A DNA stretch of 64,000 nt. Source: Diprion similis. Taxonomy: Eukaryota > Arthropoda > Insecta > Hymenoptera > Diprionidae. The stretch is taken from positions 9,238,001 to 9,302,000 of the forward strand of contig NC_060112.1 of NCBI RefSeq assembly GCF_021155765.1. The letters are read 5' to 3'. Under the pieces are notes generated by a model. That model ran no database searches. It was not told where the DNA came from and saw only the letters and a list, made by a program, of their open reading frames with translations. Positions within the stretch are counted from its first letter, which is position 1. Each line of letters opens with the position of its first letter. This document shows positions 26,458-38,215 of this stretch, piece by piece. Made by a program: the position numbers and the translations under genes.

Positions 26458-29357
26458 ATGACCGACGCAACAAAATTGGTAGAATTCATGGAGCTAGTAG
26501 GCAGACTGAAGGTACGATTAAAATTAGTTTATATGTTTTTGCGAGCAGATCACATAGTACGAAAGTGAATAATACTCAATCCATATTTGGCCATCCAATT
26601 ACTTTTTCGATTTTGTCTCGACGTGTTATTCGCATCGTTTTTTTTTTCATTTTTCTTTATTGTGTTGAAATGAGTGATCAATCGTTCATCACGTACAGCT
26701 GTTTAGACTATTTGCAGCAGCGGAACGTCTGTTGCCGTTTACAGGTTAACTTTGGTGAATGTCAAAACCTTGGCATTGTGTAAATCACTTTCGATCTCTG
26801 TGTCGGTGCTGTGAAGTGCCTTTCAATATTGATTGATGTATGCACAAGGTTCACTTAGGTGATAAACAATCTTGTCGATCTTTATCAATTGTCAAATGCT
26901 GTTCGTTGTCTCATGATGCATCGTACAATGGTGAAGTTATACATGCGGAATAAAATTGAAATTGATGAAAAACTTTGTTAAACGTAGTAAGAAGGTATTA
27001 CCTTTAAGAATGTAATAGCATGAATAAAAAGTTGGGGAGTTGGTTAGAAAGTTAGTTCCAGCAATGTTATTTGCACCAACGATAGTGAAAACTAATGAAA
27101 CAAAATTCCTACAAGTATTTATTTTATTGGCAAAGTTTCTATCCTGAACGCCAATAAGTTCTCATCGCATAGAATTGGTCTACTTAAGGCATGTAAATCA
27201 TGAAATTCAATATTTATTTAATGAAAGTAAATGGCAACAATAGACAGTCAACTCCCATAAAATTGTCGTATAAAGTATAAGGTTTTTTTATTTAACTCCA
27301 AGAAACTTCCTCGATGGTTTACCATAATGGTTTTTACATTTATTATCGTGTTCTCACAGCAATTTTGCTGGTTTATTAAATAACAATATTTCCAGTAAAC
27401 TTACATTTGAGAGCTTCATTTAATTTTCACATAATATGGTAAAAAGGGACATAAAATCTCTGTAGATAGTTCAGAAAATAAAGCATGTTTAGTTTACTGT
27501 GATTTTGTAATTTACGATGGGGTCTGAAGTGGATATTTCTCAGATGGTGAGGAGAAAATTTTTTAGTGTTGCCATGCAGAAAGGTTCTAAGAAAATAATT
27601 TGGAAGGGTTCTTGGCCTTTGTCTATTTGACCTTAGTTTTATGGTCAGCATTTAAAGTACAATCATCGCAAATGAAAAGAACAAAATTTACTATCTTTGA
27701 ATTTCTCAGAAAAATTAAAGCTAGTTGCACATTACCGCAAACTTTCGCATGACCATCATCTGCAATACAAGTATTAAAAGGGAATTATTTCAGGAATAAA
27801 AATTGAGGAAACACCAATAAATGCTTCCCCCCCATGTATTTGTGGAAGCAAAAGGGAAAATGCATCTAATAAAGCACTAACGCACTAACAATTAGTGACA
27901 AGCTATTCCTAGCTGTAACTGTTATAAATTCTGATCAACGTAAACGCGAATATGTAGTATATCGATCTTCGAAAAGAATCGCAATCGCATTACATTACTA
28001 ATAACTCCGAGATGTTTTATGAATTAAAAATTTCCTCTGTGTAATCATTCTCCGGCAAAGTATAACTTTGGTGTCTTTATGCAGCATGTCAAAAGGACGG
28101 GGTGGATACTTAGCAAAGTAACAGAACCTGAAACTATTTCTGGACACATGTATCGTATGGCTATGCTATCCTTTCTGGTCGACAATAAGGAAAATTTAGA
28201 CAGAGTAAAGTAAGAATCAAGTTGGAAATTTACAGTGGTTTTAAATTTTTTAACTCTCGTAAGTAGCCTTGATCTTATATTCAAAGTAATGTAATTTCCC
28301 ATTACATAATTTTCGAATTTTATTCCTTCTGTTTATCGTCGTGCAGATTTTGCTTAATTTGTTTTTCTTGTACATAAAGAACAGTTTCTAATTCTCAAAT
28401 GGTCGTTACCAACCAATCTATGGAACATTTTTATTACAAAATTATATGAATTTGGAAATTAAATCAGTTTTGGATATTATTTGGTGTTGAGTATCAATAA
28501 AATGAAGTATTGATCTTTGAAATGAGTATATTTTGATAATAGATAGTAGTAGTTAAGCAGTAAACTAGCTATTGACATACTTTCTTTGAATCACTGTCTA
28601 CTTTCTATGTATTTGCAATGCTTGTATGTATGTGTCGGATTTCGTTGCCAGGATAATGCAAATGACTTTGATTCATGACCTGGCGGAGTGCATTGTTGGA
28701 GATCTTACACCGCATTGCGGAGTTTCCCCAGAAGACAAGCATAAGCTGGAAGATGAAGCGATGCAAAAGATCTGCGATCTTCTAGGCGACAAGGGACCTC
28801 AAATGTTGACGATATTCAGGGTATGAACTCTTTGATATATTTATTTATTTATTCGAATTAACGCGAATAATTCCATACACATTCAACAACGAAGTATACA
28901 AGGATGAGTACAATGACTGTTTGAAATTAACCAGATATATCGCAAAAGTTATCGCTTATAGTGAATCGAATCGAACACCAAATTTAGAAAGAACAGAATT
29001 GTTGTGTCGAAAATTCCTCATTCTTTGGTTTATCAGATTGTGTAAAGATACTTATCCCAAAAACTTAGAAAACAATTTTATAGTTTCAATGAACTCTCCA
29101 ATTTCCATTAACTTCCCACTTAGGAGTACGAAGATCAACAAACTCCGGAGGCTCAATATGTCAAAGACTTGGACAGGCTGGACCTAATAATGCAGGCATT
29201 TGAGTATGAAAAACGCGATGCCACGCCTGGAAAGTTACAGGAATATTTTACTGCTACAAATGGAAAGATAAAGCATCCATTCGTTAAACGATTAGCAGAA
29301 GAAGTTAACACGCAAAGAGATGCCTTAGCAAACATTCCATGTAACGATAAGTCATAA
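26458..29357 (+). CDS. HDDC2: HDDC2-type HD-domain 5'-deoxynucleotidase
   Basis: Exons: 26458-26511, 28085-28209, 28652-28820 and 29124-29357 (stop); phases agree and give 193 residues (human HDDC2 has about 204). The HD phosphohydrolase motifs are intact: His39 in SGHMYRMAM, His68-Asp69 in LIHDLAECIVGD, and a downstream acidic cluster in VKDLDRLDLIMQAFEYE. Family members (bacterial YfbR, eukaryotic HDDC2) are metal-dependent enzymes that dephosphorylate deoxynucleoside monophosphates, probably helping to balance dNTP pools. The start is the first ATG after a plausible initiator and begins a short 18-residue exon ending in an AAG/GTACGA donor. The first intron is long (1.6 kb). The gene lies head-to-head with ORP and convergent with the TNF-like ligand. 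Confidence 0.93.
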
Positions 29358-29455
29358 CCTTGAATTATAAATTGGGGGTCGTTTTTCAGGTATATTGTAC
29401 TAGCGACTCTGCATAATAAGGCTCAAGACTATCGGAATGTTGTCTGTGCTTAACT

Positions 29456-29461
29456 AATAAA
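29456..29461 (+). terminator. HDDC2 poly(A) signal
   Basis: AATAAA about 100 bases after the HDDC2 stop. A second possible signal, AATAAAG, lies near 29552. Confidence 0.6.
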
Positions 29462-31474
29462 ATTTAGGAGAATTATGTCTTAGACCAGTATTTGGGTTTT
29501 AGAAAAAATGGTTTGCTGAAAATATATAGTTCTGCTACTTGCAGATGAAGGAAATAAAGCTTGTCGTTACCTTAAAGCTCACAACGGCTTTCAGTTCTAT
29601 TTCAAACGTGTCTAAGATAATACAGCTATGATGCAGTAATTTCAGATTCAGCAATATTCTCGAATTGCTCATCTTTTAAAACCTTCGGCAGCAGGCTAAG
29701 CCCTACCAGAGTTTTGTTTTATTCGTACCAGGAACTATAGTTTCCACTTTTGAAAGAAATATGATTGAATATTTTCAGTATAACAGATTTCAATCTGGAT
29801 ACAGATGTAAGAAAATTATTATAGTATTAAAAGAATACAGCGTCAGCTTTTTGAGTTGCGAATCGTATTTACTTTGCAACATAACTTATTCTCCATCAAG
29901 TTCTTTTAATTATGTAAGATAAATAATCTTACAGTCAAATTTTTATTATCTGTACCCAAAAAAAAACAAACTGCATAATCATAATGAAGTGAAATATATA
30001 GTAATATATAAATTATGAAGTCTTTTTTAAACTGAACTATTATATTCGGTTCTATTATGTAAGTACAAATAAACGATAGGTAACTATATTTGAGAATATT
30101 TTCGTGCAAACCATGTGTGAGACAACTGTGCGTACACACACGAAATTTTTCATGACTAATTGTGAGGTTTGCACGTAAGGACCAAGTATTTTCCATTACA
30201 TTAGAGCAATACTTGTGAATATATCAGTACAATTATTTCATTTACGTCTTTGATTAATGAAAATTATCGGAAGATCTTTCAATTCTCTATCAATCAAGAT
30301 TTTAATTTGCGTTCTATGATTGTCAAATTTTTCAAATTACTTTTCATACACAATATCCTAGAGTTGACTCATTCTGAATAATGCACTTTCTAACGCGAGT
30401 AGTATTATTTACAATGCAGGTAACTATGCTTGGAATTTGTGGATTGTCTACGTGTTAATTAATTGAAAGTTATTCAGTCATTTATACTGTATGTATGTAT
30501 ACATTTTTTTAAATGAGCAATGAAACATTTCACCTCCAAAATACTGAATATGCTTGAATTGTATTCAACAGGTATTGTTGCAAAATTCTATTGCATTCAA
30601 TATCGTGTTTATCAATTAGGTATAAGATGTAAACTAGAGACCTGGTGATCTGTTTCGTGTAGGAAAAATTATCATACATTTTGAAATGAAATATCAGTAC
30701 GTTTGCAGGATCCATAGGTATCTGTTACATTCAAAGCAATTTTATTGTTTTCTAATCTATTCCAAAGGCTTCGGTTTATAGTAAAAAGCAGTTGTGATAT
30801 AATTTAAAATAACTTATATTTATTCCGAGTAATTATTTTCGTACATTTAGCAATTGGTTTTTATGATAAACTTTTATTCAGAAAAATCAGTAAAATATAC
30901 AATGCACCGTCAATCATTGGAGAATTCGCACAGCCTGTATAGACTAATCACAACTTAAACTTATTTTTGTCAATTATGATTCGAGTATATATACAATTTG
31001 TCATAATGCCAATAAATAAAAAAAAACCTTATCTTCACTAATGGAACGAGTTTATTCAGCAGATAACACTAATAAAACTTGTTGAAGTATTGATTAAATG
31101 TCTGAGGCTGAATTACAGTATTTTTTTTACATCATGATTGTAGTATATTAAGTTATGAAAAGATTTATGTATGCAAGTACACCCTCATACATGAAACATT
31201 TTTCAAGTTATACGTTAACACACGCAATCCACGGTTATAGTACTTTTGTTCGTTTTGCTTTTAATCGTCACCAATTATTGTTAGTGGTAATGAAAAAAGG
31301 AGCAGCAATGGTCTATACAAAAGAAAGTATTAGAGTACATAATTTTCTTACAACTAAAGTAATCCTTGGAAGTAAGTCGCTACTTTTATAATTGCTGACA
31401 GCTAATTATAACATCTTTCGTTTAAAACAGTATATAATATGAAATAATCTTAACAAACAACTAAATACATATTG
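29462..31474. other. Convergent intergenic spacer, HDDC2 to TNF ligand
   Basis: AT-rich sequence without recognisable exons or transposons. Confidence 0.6.
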
Positions 31475-31480
31475 TTTATT
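31475..31480 (-). terminator. Poly(A) signal of the Eiger-like gene
   Basis: AATAAA on the minus strand about 325 bases past the stop codon. It is a candidate only; other A/T runs are nearby. Confidence 0.4.
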
Positions 31481-31803
31481 CGTACTTGCTAACTAAAAAC
31501 CGCATTGAGGAAATTTCGTTTATGCCTGAATCTCACTAGTAAAAATGGCAGTATCAAAATCACTTGAGATCGTAGATACTATTGTCACAGTCTGCACATT
31601 GAACAATGGTAACAATAAAAATCTTTGAGCATTTAACTTAAAATAGATATGTGTAACATTAACTGTCTGTCCGTAAAAAAAAAGAACTAATACTAACAAT
31701 GATTGTTACAAGGTTTCAATTCTTGACAATACTGCAATGTTCATCTTATTTCGTCTAATTAGTATGCAGTTACTTGTTCTCACACTTTTACATTGTACAT
31801 CTA

Positions 31804-34800
31804 TTATTCACTTGCGGAACTCTTTCGAAGCTCTCTTCGTTTCCTGTCGGCTTCGTTTGACAGTAAAACCAGCTGTACGTAACTGAATCCTTCTCGTAAA
31901 TTTATGAGTCTGTAAGAGTATAAATATATAAAATTAGTAGGACTATGATAAATTTGCACGAAGAGTTTTGTAAATTCAAGTGAATCTCCTTAACTCGTAA
32001 CTATTTTTACAAGCTTTTTGCATAATAATTGTAAACTATATATACCGATCACATTCTTCTTGTTTTAATTGCACTCTGTCACCTCTCCGTAAAGGTAAAA
32101 CTACATTTGTATGGCAAGAAACTTCGTTGGCGGACGTACTTGCAACCGCTGAACATTTTGTAATTTTTCGAGGACTTGATTCACCTTCCGAAGTCACTAT
32201 AATCCAGTACGAATAATTGGTGTGCTTACCAAAGTAGAACATCTGTAAGAATTGTTTCATTTAGACTATTTCTCAAATATTGTCTCTCAAATAATTGTCA
32301 CCATTGAAAATTATCTTTACATACCGTTTTGGCTTTAATATAAGTCAAGGTTTTTGGTAAGCGACTTCACCTTCAAAAATCGTACTCGAATTATATTCGG
32401 AACTTTTTGAGGGATTTGCATTATCAACTGAAAATTCCGTTATCGACAGACAATTCAAATATTCGCGCGCTGTGCGCGCGCGCCTAATCTCGAAGATCGA
32501 AAATTCGAACATCAATTTTTTCAAAGCATCAGTCTGAAGTTGGAATAAGCAAATTGTTCGTTAGATTTTTCGTGCGTGCAATAATTAAGAAAATGAATGT
32601 TCGAAGTGCACATAGAATGGAGTGTAGATCTCCACAGACAAATCAAATGAACAAAAACGTTCGTCATAGTTGTGATGCAAACTTTAAACTAATAGCTGTG
32701 CGGGAAATCGAAAACACCAAGAATCGCTGGGCTGCGTTAAAATACGGTAATATCGGAGAAAAATTTACGCGATTGGGGTAAAATGAAGCAAAAGTTGAAA
32801 ATTCGGGGTCGAGTTATATTTGGGCCAACACGGTATGTATGTACAATTGTTTCAATTGATTCAAAACACTGCTGTTTTATCATCTGTTATTTGTGAACAA
32901 CATATTTCACATACAACGTACCTGTGCAGATATCATATACAATCCGTTCATGGTGATTTCAATTGATTTGTTATTGTCTACTAGGTGGAATCTTTGAAGA
33001 TCGTAATACGATGTGTCTTTGGGAAGCTTCACCCATGGTCCAATTACACCTGGAATACAGGTTGAAATGATTATTTAAATTTTAAACCAATAAACAAGTA
33101 GATTGTGGCACTCTCTATCTCAAACGATATAATCAGTATGTAGATGTTTAAAATTAACCAACTTTAGTCTGCAATCATCACTAATCAGACTTGTACATAC
33201 AATCAGAATATTAATTGGTTACTAAATTGACAATTTCTACTAACTACCTTGATCTGTTATGTGCTGCTCTGGAACACTTCCAACGAATGTTACTACCAAC
33301 GGTCCTGTGAACAGTAACACTATCAGCTAAGACCACGTTGATTGTAAAATTTCGATTTTTTTATTTTTTCGAATCTAATAAATCACTTCAAATTGCTTCC
33401 AATTTATAGCATCGAAAATCACAAGGCTCCTGCTGAAATAATTGACTGGAAAACTAAAAGTAACTGAAGCACAAATACTAATCAGTTCTGTGCAAATACG
33501 ATTGAGCAAATGTTCTTGTTCAGAATCTAACAGCGATAATTGTAACTATTTGTACAAAAGCTTGATACACTGGAATTTTTTTACTAAAGGATTTTGCACA
33601 TTCCAAGTTTTTGGATGTGATAGTCGTTCATTTTCTATTTCGGTATTTTAACAATACTGCAAAAACATAGTAAACTAGTAATACTAATCTGTACCATCTT
33701 ATCCGAAGAGATCTCAATGTTTTTTTTAACCAAATTTTCGAAATAGTAAAATCAATACTTTCCCTTGTTACGATCGATACAAAAATTAGGAAAGTGATCT
33801 GATGGGAGTCTTGAGATTGTGAACCATTTATAAAGTAATTCGAAATTATTTACAAGATAAAATACAATTTATCAAGTTTTGATTGATTTTTAATTAGGGA
33901 AGTTTCATGAGAAAACAATTCCAGAAGTTAATATATGCTTAAACTAGAGTATTTAAGAATAATGAGATCATATTTGTTCGGAACGATACTTGTAGAAGTT
34001 ATTATATAATTGAATTTCATTCTTTCACATGGTTGCCGGCAAATAGTACTTTTTTCTTGCTTCAACTTTACTTCAAACGTAAACAGAAAAAATACGACCA
34101 AATCATTTATCTGCGAGCTGTTAAAATATAAAATACAAAATTCCATGAAACCTCCCTATTAGAGCATGCACTATGCATGGTTAATTGAATGAGGAAAAAT
34201 GTAAAGTGCGAAGCTATTCCAGTCCAATAATTGAAGTTTCAAAATCAGTACAAAAATCGTCTAGGTATACCCAATCGCCTGCGACTGCGGTTGGGCCGCC
34301 TTTTGTTCTTTGTCCGTATTTTACCTCTCCTGTCATTATCTCTTCTCATTCTTGCTGTCCTGGCTTCGCTCCACAGACCAACATTATCATCTTTTTTCAC
34401 ATTCATTATCTCATTATTTTCTCTATCTGCATTCAAGCTCGATGTGTCAGCAACATTTTTTTCTATGTATTCCATAGTCGGATTATCATTCTGATCTGTC
34501 GCATTTATTATTGTTCTTATGAAACGATTACTATTTTTGCTTTGGTTTCTTTTCATTGAAGTATTTTCCGAATATTCTTTATCGTTTTCAGATCTCTTTC
34601 CAGTCACAGTTAAAGTGATATTCTCTTTTTGAATGAGACTCGAATTTTCTTGGTCGGTACTTGGCGAAGTCGTTACACGAGCTTTATTGTTCTGTATATT
34701 CAGCAACTGGGGAGTATTTAAATCCTCATATTTAACAAGAGGTTTGTCATTTGAAGGAAAGATTAGTTCTGATGTGTATGAAGTAGTGATTGGTTGATAT

Positions 34801-36034
34801 TTGTTGTAATTTGTATGGGAACGGATACGGCTCAGTTGATTGCTAACTTTCTCATATTTGGTCATCAGAATGGCGATTTTTGTCTCTATGCATTGTTCCT
34901 AAACAAAAAAGGAATAACAAAAATGTTTATCGAGTTCACAAATATTTCTTGATATTTATTAGAACGTCACACCTAATCTGCCCGCAAAAGCTCATTGCTT
35001 CGAGAAACTTGAAAATACCATCTTGATGTGATTAATATTTATACTCTGAAAGACGATATTTACAACATATAAATTTGACTTAATTCCTCTGATTTCGGAC
35101 ATCCCCTTCGAACAATTGGTATAGCAACTAAGTTTTTTCTTGAAATTCGAAATCTTGGGAGTATCAAAACAATCTGTTCAAATCATAATAATAGTAGAGA
35201 TATGAAGCTGAATCGATTTAGGTACTTGTTCTATTGGATCCTAAAGTTGAATGAAGCAAAGATCTTTCATGAATGTAGCTAAATACATACACATGTATAA
35301 GTAAGCGGGTTTGTAATACGTCTACTGCTGTATTAAGTAAGATGTGTCATGTATAAAGTACCATATCTTTTGTCATACGATCCAATGTATGTCACGTAAT
35401 TCTTATCCTTATCTTTTGTTTTATTTTTGCATAACTCTTTCATGAATCTCTCTTCTGAATCAAAACAGAAACAAACCAGAAGGCGTGGAAAGATGTGATG
35501 ATGCAAACTTCAACGAATGTATGATATATATGCATATAAAATAATATATATGTATATATATATGCATGTGAATTATAATCGAATGCTAGTGAAAATATTT
35601 TATTTTTGGGTTACTACTAAAAATTCCTGCAATAATACGACTGTTGATCGTCGAGGAATTTCACACATATAAAAAAAACAGTTTACTTTAAAATAGTTCT
35701 TTCGTCGTGTTCAGTCAAGAAATCTAAGGTTCAAATTGTATTTGTTTAAAGTATAAATTATTTGAAATACTTGAAGCGATTGCAGATTAGTTACCTGAAA
35801 TTTAAGGGCCTGTAATTCTCTTCTTACGTTGAAAAGAATAATGGTGAATATGCTGGTAAAAAAAAGGACGAAGAAGAGAAGTGATTTTTGAACAAATTTT
35901 GATCCCTTAGAATTTGATACTGTGAGGTTGGCTTTTATGTTTACATCAATCACTTCTGTCGTCCTCTCCTTAACATTCCCATGAATTTTAATGACATTTT
36001 CTACTCCTGCTGTTTTCACACCAGTGAATGTCAT
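31804..36034 (-). CDS. TNF superfamily ligand, Eiger-like, type II membrane protein
   Basis: Exons in order: 36034-35795, 34898-34271, 33304-33248, 33049-32922, 32242-32046 and 31909-31804 (stop). Phases agree and give 451 residues. The order is a 50-residue cytoplasmic N-terminus, one membrane segment (about 51-70, SLLFFVLFFTSIFTIILFNV), a short coiled-coil-like stretch (RRELQALKFQEQCIETKI), a polar stalk, then a basic block (about 255-289) with furin-type sites RMRR and RSRR. The TNF homology domain fills the last four exons: FHLVDNNKSIEITMNGLYMI, YFGKHTNYSYWIIV, a KCSAV...SCHT cysteine pair placed as in Eiger and ectodysplasin, LRRGDRVQL, and ECDRLINLREGFSYVQLVLL. The extra C-terminal tail (NEADRKRRELRKSSASE) is unusual. 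It probably signals through a TNF receptor to JNK, by analogy with Drosophila Eiger. The start is the first ATG after an in-frame stop. Confidence 0.8.
32322..32835 (+). mobile_element. Pogo/Tigger-like non-autonomous DNA transposon, copy 2
   Basis: Lies in the intron between exons ending 32922 and starting 32242 of the TNF-like gene. Its ends are inverted and imperfect: TACCGTTTTGGCTTTAATATAA on the left and the complement of TACCGTGTTGGCCCAAATATAA on the right, both at TA. On the plus strand, 32590-32780 gives a degraded helix-turn-helix frame (NFKLIAVREIENTKNRWAAL). It is an inverted relative of the copy at 12869-13405 and has no transposase core. Confidence 0.75.
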
Positions 36035-36173
36035 TTTTGTATTTTCCTTTCGATTCCACAATTGATTGAATCCAGCTGATTTTCTATTTCTTTGCTTTGT
36101 TGTTACCAGAATTCCAGGAATTTGTAGTGTTGCGAGATTTTATGAAAAGCAAAGCGTTTTTTGTTCAAATCTT
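36035..36173 (-). other. Probable 5' UTR part of the first coding exon of the Eiger-like gene
   Basis: Minus strand TATGTTTCAG ends at 36174, a fair acceptor, so the coding exon could begin at 36173. An in-frame TAA lies between there and the chosen ATG. Confidence 0.4.
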
Positions 36174-37175
36174 CTGAAACATACGTATATCTATATACAT
36201 ACATATACATACTGTCATCATATATATGAAATACAATACAAAAATCAACGTTTTTGCAACATATTTATTTAGTAATTTTTTATTTGACACTTGCGAAAAA
36301 TATAGTCTTTTTCGAATATTTTGGCTTACAGGAATTTAAAACGTAACGGTAATTAGTACATTCTGATTGTTTGGGAACTTCGTTTAACCAATCAAATTCC
36401 ATATTTTCTACAATCCTGCACGAACTACGGAAGCAAAATTGTTTAGAACCTTTAAAATCGATTCAAATAATAATGTAAACAAGGTGAAACTGCTATCACA
36501 ATATAAACAAACTTGAAATTTTGTCTGCTATTCGAATAAGACACGTGCACAGATTGCCGGTATAACTATATATATGCTTATTTAACAGATGGAGGGGGGT
36601 ATTTGATTTTGCGCGCGAAGACGATGCAAGTTCAATAGTAGTTTAAATCCGAGGCGTCAACGGAAGTCTTAAACTAATCGAACGCTTTTTAACGGTCTCC
36701 TTTTCGAAAGCTAAAAAAACAAAGCAACACGCTCAACTGTAATAACACGTAATACAAAGCGCAGTAATTAAATATCACAACACGAGTATAATCAGTAAAT
36801 TATATACACATATTTTTTGGGAAAAAATAAGCACAAAGAAGATATTTTACATCTCGATGTAGACTCACTTCACAAAGGAACGAATTTCAAATATTGCTGA
36901 AGAATTTTCACCCATTTATAACTCGATTAAAAGAAAACTTTCCGTTATTTCTCACACTGATATAACAAGTATATATTATTTAGTAACGCCTAAAAGAATA
37001 AATTGCTTACAAATCGCGTTAGATTTCGCGAGTGAAACAGCCGCAAACCGCACCTGTTGCATTCTGGGAACGTGCGGCAGACGCTATACCGTATCTCCTT
37101 TGTTGAGATGGAAAGTATCAAGAGTTATACGTAAAATAACGAGTTTTACGTGGTTATTGTCACGTCTTTACTTAC

Positions 37176-37375
37176 GCTAGTGCCATGGCCGGGCTCTACG
37201 AGATGCTCGAGTCTTTTTCTTGGACGGTTGAATGTTCAACTGATCGTGAATACTAAGTCGACAAAAGTTCGTCCGCTCGCCTACGGCGTGGGCCCATCTT
37301 TTGTTTACTACACTCACGACTCACGCACTGACTGCCTATGCAGTCTCTGCAACTTCAGTCCCCCACTCTCGAACT
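37176..37375 (-). promoter_or_regulatory. Probable non-coding first exon and promoter of the Eiger-like gene
   Basis: A GC-richer island about 1.1 kb upstream of the coding start. On the minus strand it contains GCAGTCAGTGCG (arthropod initiator TCAGT) and ends with a strong donor, CTAGC/GTAAGT, at 37176/37175. Just before the donor is GCCATGG, an ATG in a strong Kozak context (see findings). Confidence 0.5.
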
Positions 37376-38215
37376 AACATTATTCTGTATTCGGCTTCGG
37401 TGCCAACGCGGTTTTCCTGGGCCTGAAGTCCCTAGGAGGCGAATCTACGCGAGATTTAAGGGAGTGCCCGCGTCGATTTTAAACTTGTCGTACTTATATC
37501 TTCAGATATCGAAGTCCACGTGTTTTTGATGTAAAAAGGACTTAATAGTCCCGTTTTATACACAATTTTGAACGAAAAGACGCCAATACATTTTTGTTTA
37601 TGCATCAAATGAAAATATGTTGCAGTCGTTTGTTCAGAATTGTGTATAGAATGGGACAAATCGATATTATTTATTAACTTTAATACGAAACTGTTGTGAA
37701 TTTAGTGGAGATTTATTATTGTATAAACGAGCTATGAATAGGTCTTCAATAACATACAAATGAAAAAATGTTGGAATTACAAATATCAGCTGCTTATTGT
37801 TAGGCATCAATTTTTAATATTTCGAAACGCTTTTGAATTGTTCAAAATATCGGAGATTCGTTCGGATTCACTCTACGATTGGTGATTTTGTTCAGACAAC
37901 AGTTTACTACGAATTCACTGAAACAGATATTATTTTTTCATCAGAATTAATATCGGCACAATTTTATAAAATTAAATATTCAATGATGCCAAAGACATGT
38001 AAAACGACGTTTTTAGCCAGCTTGTGGGAAAGAGTTTTCTGAATAAAATGAGCCACAGTAGATTGAAATCGAATCAATCAACTAGATTTGAATCTGGAAT
38101 TAAAGGTTTTAAATTGACGCATCAATATCCAAGCTTTTGTTTATAGTTCCAGTATTTTCCATTCTCGTATTTTTAAAGAGATTTTCGCGGCTCAGAAATA
38201 TGATTATTTGATATA

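Noticed and set aside
34185-34559. Plus-strand frames over the TNF ligand stalk exon
   Set aside because: Shadow of the minus-strand coding exon, which has splice sites and consistent phase.
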